Source: Nocardia takedensis NBRC 100417 (GTDB lineage Bacteria > Actinomycetota > Actinomycetes > Mycobacteriales > Mycobacteriaceae). Taken from it: a stretch of 64,000 nucleotides of DNA. The notes under the pieces are model-generated. The model searched no databases and was not told the DNA's origin. It saw nothing but the letters and a program-made list of their open reading frames with translations. Made by a program: the position numbers and the translations under genes. The DNA lies in assembly GCF_000308695.1 (NCBI RefSeq), contig NZ_BAGG01000093.1, forward strand, positions 310,001-374,000, given 5' to 3'. Of the stretch, positions 1-7,846 are shown piece by piece; the stretch's first letter is position 1; each line of letters starts with the position of its first letter.

Positions 1-560
1 TCATCGTCGAATCCGACGCACCCGGCCTGGTCGTGGAAGCCGACCCGAGCATGGGTCTGCGCGCCGCCGGACTCGGTCGACTGCTGCTCGACGACGTCGC
101 CGTCGGCGCGGACGCCATCCTCGGCGACGAGGACGCCGCCACCCGCGCCGAGCACTACGCCGACGCCGTCCGACTCGCCCGCCTCGGCTGGGCCTCCCTC
201 GCCGCGGGCACCGGCAAGGCCGTCCTGGACTACGTGATCCCCTACGTCAACGAGCGCGAAGCGTTCGGCGAGCCCGTCTCGCACCGGCAGGCGGTCGCGT
301 TCATGGTCGCCAACATCGCCATCGAACTCGACGGACTGCGCCTGGTCACCCTGCGCGGCGCCTCCCGGGCCGAACAGGGCCTGTCCTTCGCCCGCGAGGC
401 CACGCTGGCCCGCAAACTCGCCACCGACAAGGGCATGCAGATCGGCCTGGACGGCGTGCAGTTGCTCGGCGGACACGGCTTCACCAAGGAACACCCGGTC
501 GAGCGCTGGTACCGCGACCTGCGGGCCATCGGCGTCGCCGAAGGTGTCGTGCTCATCTGA
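1..560 (+). CDS. acyl-CoA dehydrogenase, C-terminal part (5' cut by window edge)
   Basis: This is the C-terminal portion of a flavin-dependent acyl-CoA dehydrogenase; the reading frame (codons from base 3) is open to the left edge, so the start lies outside. The readable part contains the end of the middle beta domain and the C-terminal four-helix domain. Typical family segments are visible: 'ASLAAGTGKAVLDYVIPYV', 'FGEPVSHRQAVAFMVANIA' and the terminal 'LLGGHGFTKEHPVERWYRD', the stretch that contacts FAD across the dimer. It would catalyse alpha,beta-dehydrogenation of an acyl-CoA. The stop lies 34 bases before the next dehydrogenase start, with an AGGAG box between them, so the two genes are probably one operon. 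The substrate cannot be told from sequence. Confidence 0.9.
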   Translation, partial: IVESDAPGLVVEADPSMGLRAAGLGRLLLDDVAVGADAILGDEDAATRAEHYADAVRLARLGWASLAAGTGKAVLDYVIPYVNEREAFGEPVSHRQAVAFMVANIAIELDGLRLVTLRGASRAEQGLSFAREATLARKLATDKGMQIGLDGVQLLGGHGFTKEHPVERWYRDLRAIGVAEGVVLI

Positions 561-594
561 CCGGCCCGTTCCTCATTTCCAGGAGACCACACCC

Positions 595-1809
595 ATGATC
601 AACCTCGAACTCCCCAAGAAGCTGCGGGCCAGCGCGAACCAGGCACACCAGGTCGCCAAGGAGATCTTCCGCCCCGTCTCGCGCAAATACGATCTCGCCG
701 AACACGAGTACCCCGTCGAACTCGACACCATGGCCGCCATGGTCGAAGGGCTCAACGACTCCGGCACCCAGAAGATCGGCGGAGCCTCCGGCGGCCGCTC
801 CGACGAACACGCCACCGAACTGCTCGGAAACACCAACGGCGGCAACATGTCCGCGCTGCTCAACGCCCTCGAGACCTCCTGGGGCGACGTCGGCCTGATG
901 CTGTCGATCCCCTACCAGGGCCTCGGCAACGCCGCCATCGCCGCCGTCGCCACCGACGACCAACTCGAACGCTTCGGCAAGGTGTGGGCCGCCATGGCCA
1001 TCACCGAACCCTCCTTCGGTTCCGACTCCGCCGCCGTCACCACCACCGCCGTGCGCGACGGTGACGACTGGGTCCTCAACGGCGAGAAGATCTTCGTCAC
1101 CGCCGGTCAGCGCGCCACCCACATCGTCGTGTGGGCCACCGTCGACAAGAGCCTGGGCCGCGCCGCCATCAAATCCTTCGTCGTGCCGCGCGACGCACCC
1201 GGCCTGTCGGTGGCCCGCCTCGAGCACAAGCTCGGCATCAAAGCCTCCGACACCGCCGTGCTGCTGCTGCAGGACTGCCGGATCCCCGCCGACAACATCC
1301 TCGGCAGCCCGGAAGTCAACGTGGAGAAGGGTTTCGCGGGGGTCATGCAGACCTTCGACAACACCCGTCCCCTCGTCGCCGCGATGGCCATCGGCGTCAC
1401 TCGCGCTGCCCTCGAGGAACTGCGCACCATCCTCACCGAGGCGGGCGTCGAGATCTCCTACGACACCCCGCCCAACAACCAGCACGCCGCCGCCGCCGAA
1501 TTCCTGCGCATGGAAGCCGATTACGAATCGGCCTACCTGCTGGCCCTGCGCGCGGGCTGGATGGCCGACAACAAGAAGCCCAACTCCCTCGAGGCTTCCA
1601 TGTCCAAGGCCAAAGCGGGCCGCACCGGCACCGACGTCTCCCTCAAGGCCGTCGAACTCGCGGGCACCCTCGGCTACTCCCAGCACCTGCTGCTGGAGAA
1701 GTGGGGCCGCGACTCGAAGATCCTCGACATCTTCGAGGGCACCCAGCAGATCCAACAGCTGATCGTCGCCCGGCGCGTCCTCGGACTCACCAGCGCGCAG
1801 CTGAAATAG
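595..1809 (+). CDS. acyl-CoA dehydrogenase; 3' end is the AICE integration site
   Basis: A complete acyl-CoA dehydrogenase of 404 residues. The ATG at 595 follows an AGGAG box at 581-585. The N-terminal helical domain, the FAD/substrate segment 'MAITEPSFGSDSAAVTTTA' and the C-terminal 'LEKWGRDSKILDIFEGTQQ' all fit the family. It probably works with the dehydrogenase just upstream in fatty-acid or branched-chain acyl-CoA oxidation. The last 91 bases (from 1719) are the left attachment site of an integrated element, and a second copy of the same 3' end lies at 12039-12129. The codons after the shared 36-bp core (CAA, AAA, TAG here against CAG, AAG, TGA in the right copy) differ only synonymously. 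I infer that this 3' end was supplied by the element while the protein sequence was preserved. Confidence 0.93.
   Translation: MINLELPKKLRASANQAHQVAKEIFRPVSRKYDLAEHEYPVELDTMAAMVEGLNDSGTQKIGGASGGRSDEHATELLGNTNGGNMSALLNALETSWGDVGLMLSIPYQGLGNAAIAAVATDDQLERFGKVWAAMAITEPSFGSDSAAVTTTAVRDGDDWVLNGEKIFVTAGQRATHIVVWATVDKSLGRAAIKSFVVPRDAPGLSVARLEHKLGIKASDTAVLLLQDCRIPADNILGSPEVNVEKGFAGVMQTFDNTRPLVAAMAIGVTRAALEELRTILTEAGVEISYDTPPNNQHAAAAEFLRMEADYESAYLLALRAGWMADNKKPNSLEASMSKAKAGRTGTDVSLKAVELAGTLGYSQHLLLEKWGRDSKILDIFEGTQQIQQLIVARRVLGLTSAQLK
1719..1754 (+). repeat. attL core repeat (36 bp)
   Basis: This 36-bp segment is identical to 12039-12074. It lies in the dehydrogenase codons for ILDIFEGTQQIQ. Homology continues downstream to the stop codon (1755-1809 against 12075-12129), but with seven substitutions that are all synonymous. 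That pattern is expected when an integrative element carries its own copy of the target gene's 3' end. Strand exchange must take place inside the 36-bp core. Confidence 0.93.
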
Positions 1810-1822
1810 CTTGGCAGACAAC

Positions 1823-1866
1823 GGAAAGCCCGCGCGGGTCAATCTAGCGCCCCGCGCGGGCTTTCC
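1823..1866. terminator. bidirectional terminator between dehydrogenase and integrase
   Basis: A perfect 16-bp stem (1823-1838 with 1851-1866) and a 12-base loop, with AAA on the left flank of the stem and TTT on the right. It sits between the converging acyl-CoA dehydrogenase and integrase genes, inside the element's left end. Confidence 0.85.
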
Positions 1867-1902
1867 ACTGTCCACGCCCACCCTCGCCCCATCCTGCACC
1901 AT

Positions 1903-1922
1903 TCAGGCCGCCTCCAGGCCGT
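1903..1922 (+). repeat. candidate integrase arm-type site, left
   Basis: The 20-mer TCAGGCCGCCTCCAGGCCGT, itself two copies of CAGGCCG, matches 18 of 20 bases of the segment at 11912-11931, in the same orientation. It overlaps the last codons of the integrase gene. The left copy lies 149 bp inside the attL core and the right copy 108 bp inside the attR core. Paired repeats near both ends are what arm-binding sites of a tyrosine recombinase look like. This is inference from position and similarity. Confidence 0.45.
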
Positions 1923-3165
1923 CGCCGGAAGGAAGCTCCCAGATCGAGGCCGTCTCGTCCACGGCCTGTCGAGCGCGCTCATGGCTGGACGGAAGCAGGT
2001 GGGTGTAGACGCGGAGGGTGAATCCGGCATCCGCGTGTCCGAGGTATTCAGCGAGTTCCTTCACCGAGACGCCACGCGCAAGCAGCTTCGAGGCGTAGAG
2101 GTGGCGAAGCGCGTGCATCCCGTCCGCCCGCTTCATGTAGACGAGGCCCGCTTTGCCGAACGCCGGTTGCCAAACGATCTTGTTGAACAGGTCACCGCTT
2201 ATCGCCGCCCCAGTCGGAGTCACGACCAGCGGAGAAACGGTCGTGGCCTTGCCGTCCGCCGATGCCCACGGCAGAGTCACCGGTACAGAGGGGAACGCCG
2301 CAACGTGAGCGTCGATCACCGCCAGGAGCGCACGTGAAAGGGGCACGAAGCGCGTCTTCTCTCTTTTCGGAAGGGCAAACATCAGCGTGCCCCTGACGTA
2401 CTTCACCTGTCGGCGGACATGCACCGTCATAGCCTCACGATCGATGTCCTCGGACGACAGACCGAGAATCTCGCCTTGGCGCAAGCCCAAGCCCACCCCC
2501 AGCGGCACCACCACCGAGTAGCGCTCATCGACCGCCGACACCCCCCGGCGTGCCCCCGCAACACGTTCATCACCCCACACCGCGATCTGAGGGCTCCTTC
2601 GAACCGGCCGCCGAACCGTCTTCGCCCGACACGGGTTCTCACGGATCAGCCTTTCATCCACCGCCGCATCCATCACCCCGACAACGATGTCGAACAGGAC
2701 GGCCTTGTAGTTATCGGCGTACTTGCGCTCATCGAGACACCCCAACCAGTCACGAACCGTCGAAGGCTTGATACTGCCCACCGACAGGTCGCCGAAGACC
2801 GGATACACCCGCGAGTCCAACCGGCTGCGCAGCGTCTCCCGCGTCGCCGGATCAGACGACTGACCGCGATACCAACTCTCCGCGATCTGCCGAAAGGTCT
2901 TCCGCGACGCGCGGGGGTCGATGTACTTGCCTTCGCGCTTGTCGGATTCGACCTCGATCAGGAAGTCGTCGGCGCGCTTCTTCTCCCGATCCGGGAACGA
3001 CTTGGAGCGCTCCGCGCCGTCGGGGTCGATGTAGCGGGCACGGTAGCGCAGGCCCTTGCCGAACAGTTCGGTTTTCTCCATCACCGGTTTGCCACGGCTG
3101 TTGACGATGGTGTTGCCGTCCTCGTCCACGGTGGGTCGCCACCATCGGTCTTCCACGTGGCCCAT
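1903..3165 (-). CDS. int: tyrosine recombinase (element integrase)
   Basis: A 420-residue phage-type tyrosine recombinase that would integrate and excise the element by recombination between the 36-bp cores. The N-terminal part (about residues 30-190) fits a DNA-binding arm and core-binding domain. The catalytic domain follows, with R229 (in GLGLRQGE), the H351-x-x-R354 box (HALRH), H377 (GHAD) and the nucleophile Y387 (VYTHL). All essential residues are present. Its start codon overlaps the excisionase stop (ATGA), so the two are translationally coupled. It ends about 94 bases from the dehydrogenase stop, next to attL, the usual position for AICE integrases. Confidence 0.96.
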   Translation of the reverse strand: MGHVEDRWWRPTVDEDGNTIVNSRGKPVMEKTELFGKGLRYRARYIDPDGAERSKSFPDREKKRADDFLIEVESDKREGKYIDPRASRKTFRQIAESWYRGQSSDPATRETLRSRLDSRVYPVFGDLSVGSIKPSTVRDWLGCLDERKYADNYKAVLFDIVVGVMDAAVDERLIRENPCRAKTVRRPVRRSPQIAVWGDERVAGARRGVSAVDERYSVVVPLGVGLGLRQGEILGLSSEDIDREAMTVHVRRQVKYVRGTLMFALPKREKTRFVPLSRALLAVIDAHVAAFPSVPVTLPWASADGKATTVSPLVVTPTGAAISGDLFNKIVWQPAFGKAGLVYMKRADGMHALRHLYASKLLARGVSVKELAEYLGHADAGFTLRVYTHLLPSSHERARQAVDETASIWELPSGDGLEAA

Positions 3166-3350
3166 CAGGCAGCCTCATCCATATCGGCCCAGGCCCGCAG
3201 CTTGGACGGGTTGTAGCGCAGGTGACGACCGATCTTGCGGACCGGCGGACCGTCGCCCTGCCACTTCCACTGGTAGAGGGTCTTGACCGGCACACCGAGG
3301 TAGTAGGCCGCCTCGTCGGCCGTCCACATCCGATCGTCGGGCAGGTTCAT
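3165..3350 (-). CDS. xis: excisionase / helix-turn-helix protein
   Basis: A 61-residue protein with a MerR-like winged helix of the excisionase (HTH_17) type: 'WTADEAAYYLGVPVKTLYQW' followed by 'KIGRHLRYNPSKLRAW'. It would bind bent DNA near attL/attR and direct the integrase toward excision. The ATG at 3350 has a strong AGGAGGTG box 5 bases upstream, and its stop overlaps the integrase start by ATGA. The position directly before int matches AICEs such as pSAM2. An alternative role as a plain transcriptional regulator cannot be excluded. Confidence 0.88.
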   Translation of the reverse strand: MNLPDDRMWTADEAAYYLGVPVKTLYQWKWQGDGPPVRKIGRHLRYNPSKLRAWADMDEAA

Positions 3351-3361
3351 CGCTTCACCTC

Positions 3362-5056
3362 CTAGGCTGCTACCGGCTGAGTTGCCGAACGGTTCGACGG
3401 ATCGGGATCGGGTGGCCCCGCCGCCAGCAGGGCGCGTTCGTACTCGGCGCGCCAGGCGATGCGTTGGGCGATCGCGGACATGATCAGGTGATCCCGGGGC
3501 GGGACGTTCTTGTCGCCGTTCTCGACCGGAGTCACGATCACGTGCGAGCGGTCCGGCTTCACGATCCCGACCGCGCGCAGCAGTTGCCGAACGAACTCGG
3601 CGCGATCGGCCTTGTGGTCCGGGAGGGTCTTGTTGGACCAGCGGCGCGAGACCAGCACCCGACGACCGGGAAGCCCGAGCGTGTCCCGGCGGTGCGCCTT
3701 GGACTTGCAACGACCAGGCACCGTCTTGCCCGTGGCACCCTTCGGGGTGATGCCGTAGCGCAGCCACACCCCGCAGCGCGGCGAGCACGGGGTCCGGCAC
3801 AACTCCTCGTGCAACCGGTCGTAGTGGATCGCGGTGCGGGTGGAGTCGGTGTCGAGGACTTCCGAGACCGACTTGGTCAGGTACTTGGTGACGTAGCCGA
3901 TGGCCCGGTCCGCTTTCGGGCCGGGGATGTAGCCCTTCATGTGGCCCGGGTCCATGCGTTCGCCGAAGCGCACCACGTAGGCCGGTTCCAACTCGTCCAC
4001 GGAGTCCATGACATCGAGGGCCTGATCCCAGGTCAGCAGCAGAGCCCCGGAGTCCGGGTCGGTGAACCCGCCCGCCGCGTGGTCCCAGACCGGCATCCGG
4101 TCGCCGCTGTAGACCTCTCGGTCATGATGCGGCCACCACACCTGGTGGTAGGTCGCCGCCGTCACCAGGCGCAGAATCTCCCGCGAGATGGCCGAGCGCA
4201 GCAACAGGTGAAGGTGCGGCGCACCCCGACGCTGGGGTTCGACCGTGGCGAAGTACTGCACGTCGTAGCCGACGACGCGGCGCAGGTTCTGTATCCAGCG
4301 GTCGACCAGTTTGGAGAAGTGCACGATGTCGCGCGCGGCGCGGGTGTAGTCGTACTCGTCGGGCCTGCGCGGGGAACCGTCGCCACAGGGTTTGCCGTCG
4401 GCGTCGGTCGCGCCGTCCTGGTTCATCGGGCCGTAGGAGGGCATGGTGAGGGTGACCATCATCGAGGATCGGTAACCGCCGATCTCCTTGCCGACCGTGG
4501 TCTTGGCGACCTTCTTACGCGGCAGGTCCGGCGCGTCCTGGCGGCGACGGGTCGAGCGCTGGCGACGGTCGGCGGGGGTGGCGTCGAAGGCGGGCAGCCG
4601 TCCCCGGAACCCGGTCTCGCGCAACTCCACATCCAGACTCGTCGCGATGTCGCGGACCGCTTCGGCGAGTTCGGTGTCCCCGGTGGCGGTGGCTTCGCGG
4701 TACTGGACGAACAGGTCCGAGCGCGCCCGAAGGAGATCCTTTTGCACGTCGGTGGCGGTGTCGGGAGTGTTGACCGGTTCTCGGTCGAGGTGCCAGCCCT
4801 CCCGGCATTGGGTCATCCGCAGGTAGCGGGCTTTCGCGGCGCAGGACGGGCAGACCGAGGCCACCGTGGATTTGCAGGGCGAGCCGACGTAGGAGACGGT
4901 CAGGGTCTTGGGGTCCTCGGTGCGCATCGGCACCGGGCGACGGCACACGGTGTGTTCGTCGGCCAGATCAGCGGCTACGGACCGGAAATCCGGCAGGCTA
5001 CGGCGTTGGGCCGCTGTCTGCCGGACCGGCACCGACGCATCGTCGGTGGAGTTCAT
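3362..5056 (-). CDS. repSA: RepSA-type rolling-circle replication initiator
   Basis: A 564-residue initiator similar in layout to RepSA of pSAM2. It has an N-terminal Cys pair region (CPSC near residue 70), an HUH motif 'GAPHLHLLLR' (HLH at about 281-283) and a tyrosine motif 'IGYVTKYLTKSV' (Y388/Y392). This is the arrangement of HUH endonucleases, which nick the replication origin and start rolling-circle replication of the excised circle. The ATG at 5056 follows a GAGGAC box and overlaps the stop of the preceding small gene (ATGA). An upstream in-frame extension is possible but lacks such signals. The excisionase follows after 11 bases, so rep-xis-int probably form one transcript, as in related elements. 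Confidence 0.9.
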   Translation of the reverse strand: MNSTDDASVPVRQTAAQRRSLPDFRSVAADLADEHTVCRRPVPMRTEDPKTLTVSYVGSPCKSTVASVCPSCAAKARYLRMTQCREGWHLDREPVNTPDTATDVQKDLLRARSDLFVQYREATATGDTELAEAVRDIATSLDVELRETGFRGRLPAFDATPADRRQRSTRRRQDAPDLPRKKVAKTTVGKEIGGYRSSMMVTLTMPSYGPMNQDGATDADGKPCGDGSPRRPDEYDYTRAARDIVHFSKLVDRWIQNLRRVVGYDVQYFATVEPQRRGAPHLHLLLRSAISREILRLVTAATYHQVWWPHHDREVYSGDRMPVWDHAAGGFTDPDSGALLLTWDQALDVMDSVDELEPAYVVRFGERMDPGHMKGYIPGPKADRAIGYVTKYLTKSVSEVLDTDSTRTAIHYDRLHEELCRTPCSPRCGVWLRYGITPKGATGKTVPGRCKSKAHRRDTLGLPGRRVLVSRRWSNKTLPDHKADRAEFVRQLLRAVGIVKPDRSHVIVTPVENGDKNVPPRDHLIMSAIAQRIAWRAEYERALLAAGPPDPDPSNRSATQPVAA

Positions 5057-5226
5057 TCGGTGTCCTCGCTCGGGGGATCGAACAAGGCCATCTGGCCTTC
5101 GGTGGGGGCGTAGAGCTTGGCCGGGAGCCCGTTCGGTGCGGTGGTCCGGCGACGCTTCCGGACACCGGCCGCAGCCTTGGCGACGACCGGGTTCGGTTGC
5201 GAGGCAGCCGTTTTCGGGTTGCTCAT
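5053..5226 (-). CDS. small AICE protein of unknown function (57 aa)
   Basis: A 57-residue basic protein with an Arg-rich centre ('GVRKRRRTTAPNGL') and an acidic tail ('FDPPSEDTE'). The ATG at 5226 has AGGTGG 5 bases upstream; a GTG three codons earlier is also possible. It overlaps its neighbours on both sides by four bases, so it belongs to the rep-containing operon. I do not recognise the family. Its position just ahead of the initiator gene suggests a role connected with replication, but the sequence shows no domain. Confidence 0.6.
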   Translation of the reverse strand: MSNPKTAASQPNPVVAKAAAGVRKRRRTTAPNGLPAKLYAPTEGQMALFDPPSEDTE

Positions 5227-5561
5227 GCTGTCCACCTGTCGGGACCGGCGAGGTCCGTGCGGACCGGCGCGGACGGGACCGGAGAGCGGCCGGACCGGGC
5301 GAACGCATCGGTGATCGCGCCCCGCAGCACGCCGAGGATGGCGGTCGCGTCCGCCAGTGTCATGTCCAGGTGGACAACGGCGGCGAATCCCTGTTCCTTA
5401 TGGACGGTCACCTGGACCATGTCCGTGCCGTCGGGGCCGGTGTAGTGGCTGGCGAAGACTTCGCCGGTATCGCGGACACGGCCCCGATCGGCCGAGACGG
5501 TGACACGTCCGAAGTCAGGCAGGTGACTCGGTCGCCAGGAGACGCGGACCGGTGTGTTCAT
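5223..5561 (-). CDS. small element protein, divergent member of the 'IADAR' paralogue group
   Basis: A 112-residue protein of unknown function. The ATG at 5561 follows a GGAGGG box (8 bases); the stop overlaps the next gene by ATGA. The C-terminal half contains 'HLDMTLADATAILGVLRGAI', which resembles 'SLTIADARTLLAGLADAV' and 'SLSIADARLLFGQLPTVF' in two other genes of the same operon (7609-7845 and 8704-8943). In each case a beta-like strand with an invariant (I/L)ADA leads into an amphipathic helix. I infer a small paralogous family within the element. No catalytic motif, signal peptide or membrane segment is visible. Confidence 0.7.
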   Translation of the reverse strand: MNTPVRVSWRPSHLPDFGRVTVSADRGRVRDTGEVFASHYTGPDGTDMVQVTVHKEQGFAAVVHLDMTLADATAILGVLRGAITDAFARSGRSPVPSAPVRTDLAGPDRWTA

Positions 5562-5767
5562 GCCGCCCACCCTCCGTCGTCGTCGGTGGTGTCGAGATCC
5601 CAGACCGGCAGGTGACCGGTCTCCGCGACCAGGGCGACCGCGACCGCCAGCGGGTCGGCACCGCGCCGTTCGAGGTGTCCCCGGCGACGGGAGGCGAGGT
5701 CGATCACGTTGTCGACGTAACCGGCACCACCGGGGCCGGACTTGCGGGTGTTGTTGGTGTGCTTCAC
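5558..5767 (-). CDS. small element protein of unknown function (69 aa)
   Basis: A 69-residue protein starting at GTG 5767, with four-base overlaps on both sides (GTGA and ATGA), so expression is coupled within the transfer operon. The sequence includes 'YVDNVIDLASRRRGHLERRG' and ends in an acidic 'DLDTTDDDGGWAA'. I see no known domain. The coupling and codon usage support it as a real gene. Function unknown. Confidence 0.6.
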   Translation of the reverse strand: MKHTNNTRKSGPGGAGYVDNVIDLASRRRGHLERRGADPLAVAVALVAETGHLPVWDLDTTDDDGGWAA

Positions 5768-6009
5768 TTCTCGGTTCCTCCGGTCGGGTCGTTGTCGTGT
5801 TCGTCGCGTTCGATGGCGCGGCAGGCGTCGCACAGGACGCGGTCGCCGTCGTAGAACCAGCCGACCGCGACGGAGCGGGCGTCGAGGTAGCTCACGGCCT
5901 GGGGGATGGAGTCGAAGCAGATGCCTTCGGACTCGTGTTCGCTGTAGGTGTCGCCGCAGGAATCGCAGTAGACGACGACGTGGATTTCGGCCACGAATCC
6001 CCGCTTCAC
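5764..6009 (-). CDS. small zinc-ribbon-like protein
   Basis: An 81-residue protein with two Cys pairs, CDSCGD near residue 15 and CDAC near residue 63. This is the spacing of a small zinc ribbon or knuckle that binds DNA or protein. The GTG start overlaps the translocase stop (GTGA), and its own stop overlaps the next start in the same way. An internal GTG six codons later is an alternative start. Its place directly behind the FtsK/TraB-like gene suggests an accessory transfer role, but this is inferred from position. Confidence 0.65.
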   Translation of the reverse strand: MKRGFVAEIHVVVYCDSCGDTYSEHESEGICFDSIPQAVSYLDARSVAVGWFYDGDRVLCDACRAIERDEHDNDPTGGTEK

Positions 6010-7373
6010 GCCGCCACCGAGCCCTGTCCGTCACCGGGGATGCCGTCGGCGGCGAACTCGTCGTGCACGCCGAGCGGTTCGGATTCCTCGACGGGGGCGG
6101 GAGTGGCGTCGGGGACGGGCGCGGCGAGCACCGGGGTGGGGGTGTAGGTGTCGACGATGGCGTCGGCGGTGTCGTCGGACACCCAGAACGCCCGGACGCG
6201 GACGAACTCGGTCGAGCCGTCGTGCCCGACGTAGCCGACACCTTGTGTGGTCGCGTCGATCTTGTCGCAGCGGGCACCCCGTGCCCGAGCGCCTTGGCCG
6301 TGGACCATGGCGACCTGTGAGGGTTCATCCAGGCGGAGCCCGATGCGGACCGGGAACAGTTGCCGGACGGGCATGGTCTCCTTGCTGGGGTCCTGCAACG
6401 CGGCGATCACCGACACCGCCGCCGCGCGCCCCTGGGAGAGCAGCACGCCCATGACGCGTTTGAACTCGGCCTGCTCCTCGCGTGAGGCGTAGGCCGACAG
6501 TGCCGCAGCCTCATCGATGACGATGACCACCAGGGGCGCGTCCACAGTCGGGATGTGCTTGCGGACACCTTCCGAGCGCATGAGCGCCAACCGTTCCCGC
6601 AGCGTGGCTTCCGCCCCGGCCAGCAACTTCAGGATGTCGGGTACGTCGGTGGCGAACTCGGCGAACAACCGGTCCTCACCGCGGCCGAACTCCGCGCCGC
6701 CCTTCGGATCGCACATCACCACCCGCACCAACCCGTCACGGATGGCGGGTCCGAGACCGGCCAGCACCGACCACAACACGCTGCCTTTACCGGCGCCGGT
6801 GGCCCCGGCGAGCAGGATGTGGCCGTAGAGCACCCGCAGCCGCCACAGGTCGTGATCCTCGGTCACCCCGACCGGCACCGCCTCCAGATCGACCGAGGAA
6901 TTCGCATCGACCGGCGGGAGCGGGACCGCAGCCGCCAGGGTGTCGAAGGTCCGCAGATCCAGGCGAACCGCGCCGGGGTGCGGGAACGACACCGACACCT
7001 CCGGCACCGCGAGGGCCTTGGACAGTTTGTCGCAGACGGTTTCGCTGGCCCAGTCGTCGGAGGACTGACCGGCCAGCATCAGCAGGTCGACCCGCAGGCC
7101 GTGGGCGGTGTACTCCCAGTCCTCCACCGGCGGGAACCCGGCATCCAGCGACCCGAGCTTCAGCGCCTTGAGCAGGTGGGCGCGGCGCTGGGGATCGGCC
7201 AGCACCGCCACCGCCAACCGCAGATCCAGCGGAGCCAGCTCCACGGCCTCGGCGACCTCGGCGGACCGCGCCGACTGCGAGACGCCCTCGGAGGCGATTG
7301 CGCGCAGCCACCACAGGCCCGAGGCACCCGTGGCCAGACCGCTGGCCAACATGACGGTTTCGGCGATACTCAT
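6006..7373 (-). CDS. FtsK/SpoIIIE-type DNA translocase (TraB/TraSA-like)
   Basis: A 455-residue P-loop ATPase that should move double-stranded element DNA between cells. A short hydrophobic segment near the N-terminus (about residues 5-25) could anchor it to the membrane. The motor domain has Walker A 'GATGAGKGS' (190-198), the FtsK-type 'VMCDPKGGAEF' segment and Walker B 'VVIVIDEAA' (to residue 290). In AICEs this single protein replaces a conjugative secretion apparatus. The ATG at 7373 overlaps the preceding small gene by ATGA. The C-terminal tail is acidic and Pro-rich; I cannot recognise the winged-helix gamma domain with confidence. Confidence 0.93.
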   Translation of the reverse strand: MSIAETVMLASGLATGASGLWWLRAIASEGVSQSARSAEVAEAVELAPLDLRLAVAVLADPQRRAHLLKALKLGSLDAGFPPVEDWEYTAHGLRVDLLMLAGQSSDDWASETVCDKLSKALAVPEVSVSFPHPGAVRLDLRTFDTLAAAVPLPPVDANSSVDLEAVPVGVTEDHDLWRLRVLYGHILLAGATGAGKGSVLWSVLAGLGPAIRDGLVRVVMCDPKGGAEFGRGEDRLFAEFATDVPDILKLLAGAEATLRERLALMRSEGVRKHIPTVDAPLVVIVIDEAAALSAYASREEQAEFKRVMGVLLSQGRAAAVSVIAALQDPSKETMPVRQLFPVRIGLRLDEPSQVAMVHGQGARARGARCDKIDATTQGVGYVGHDGSTEFVRVRAFWVSDDTADAIVDTYTPTPVLAAPVPDATPAPVEESEPLGVHDEFAADGIPGDGQGSVAA

Positions 7374-7612
7374 CGCGCGCTCCCATCGAATTCGGTGGCC
7401 CGGCAGAACATCACGCACCCCGACACCACCGGCGACGTGGTTGCGGCGGGTGTGGTGGTGTCCACCGGGGCGGGGGTTTCGGTCACGGTCGTGGTCGTGG
7501 TCGTGGTTGGGCGGACCGGTTCGCGGGCGGGCGGGGTGGCCAGCACCCCGGCACCGGCGATCACGGTCACCGACGCGCACACCGCCGTCAGCAGCGCGGG
7601 AGTACGCATCAC
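7370..7612 (-). CDS. small exported or membrane-anchored Thr-rich protein
   Basis: An 80-residue protein with an N-terminal hydrophobic segment ('LLTAVCASVTVIAGAGVLA') that could be a signal peptide or anchor, followed by a Thr/Pro-rich low-complexity region. The start is GTG 7612 (four-base overlap with the gene before) or ATG 7609; the coupling favours either equally. It sits directly ahead of the translocase gene and overlaps it. Small membrane proteins of this kind are common in AICE transfer operons, where Spd proteins assist spread in the mycelium. That role is inferred here from position only. Confidence 0.6.
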   Translation of the reverse strand: MMRTPALLTAVCASVTVIAGAGVLATPPAREPVRPTTTTTTTVTETPAPVDTTTPAATTSPVVSGCVMFCRATEFDGSAR

Positions 7613-7845
7613 GCCACCGCCTTCACAGCGGCGCGGCGGTCGTGTTCGGCCACGGCATCGGCCAATCCGGCGAGCAGGGTGCGGGCATCAGCGATCGTGA
7701 GTGAGAGCGCCGAGCCGAGCCCGCCGAGTTCGGCGACGACGCGGGGCGGCGAAGCCGGGTCCTCGGCCAGGGCGTGCGGACGGTAGACAACCTGCCCGAT
7801 AGCGATGTCGGGCATCGCGGTCAGCATCGAGGGAAGCGAGTACAT
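7609..7845 (-). CDS. small element protein of the 'IADAR' paralogue group
   Basis: A 78-residue protein beginning at ATG 7845, one base after the stop of the DUF2637 gene. The C-terminal half 'LSLTIADARTLLAGLADAVA' followed by EHDRR closely matches 'LSLSIADARLLFGQLPTVFA' followed by EHNEA in the 8704-8943 gene; the N-terminal 'VVYRPHA' also matches 'VGYRPAV' there. The two genes flank the SpdB-like gene, as if duplicated around it. Function unknown; no known domain seen. Confidence 0.7.
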   Translation of the reverse strand: MYSLPSMLTAMPDIAIGQVVYRPHALAEDPASPPRVVAELGGLGSALSLTIADARTLLAGLADAVAEHDRRAAVKAVA

Positions 7846-7846
7846 G

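Noticed and set aside
553..1902. Long antisense open frame opposite the acyl-CoA dehydrogenase
   Set aside because: A GC-rich mirror frame of a clear gene; Gly/Val/Asp-rich product without domain or ribosome binding site. Similar mirror frames at 3464-5113, 55220-57586, 58425-61736 and elsewhere were rejected for the same reason.
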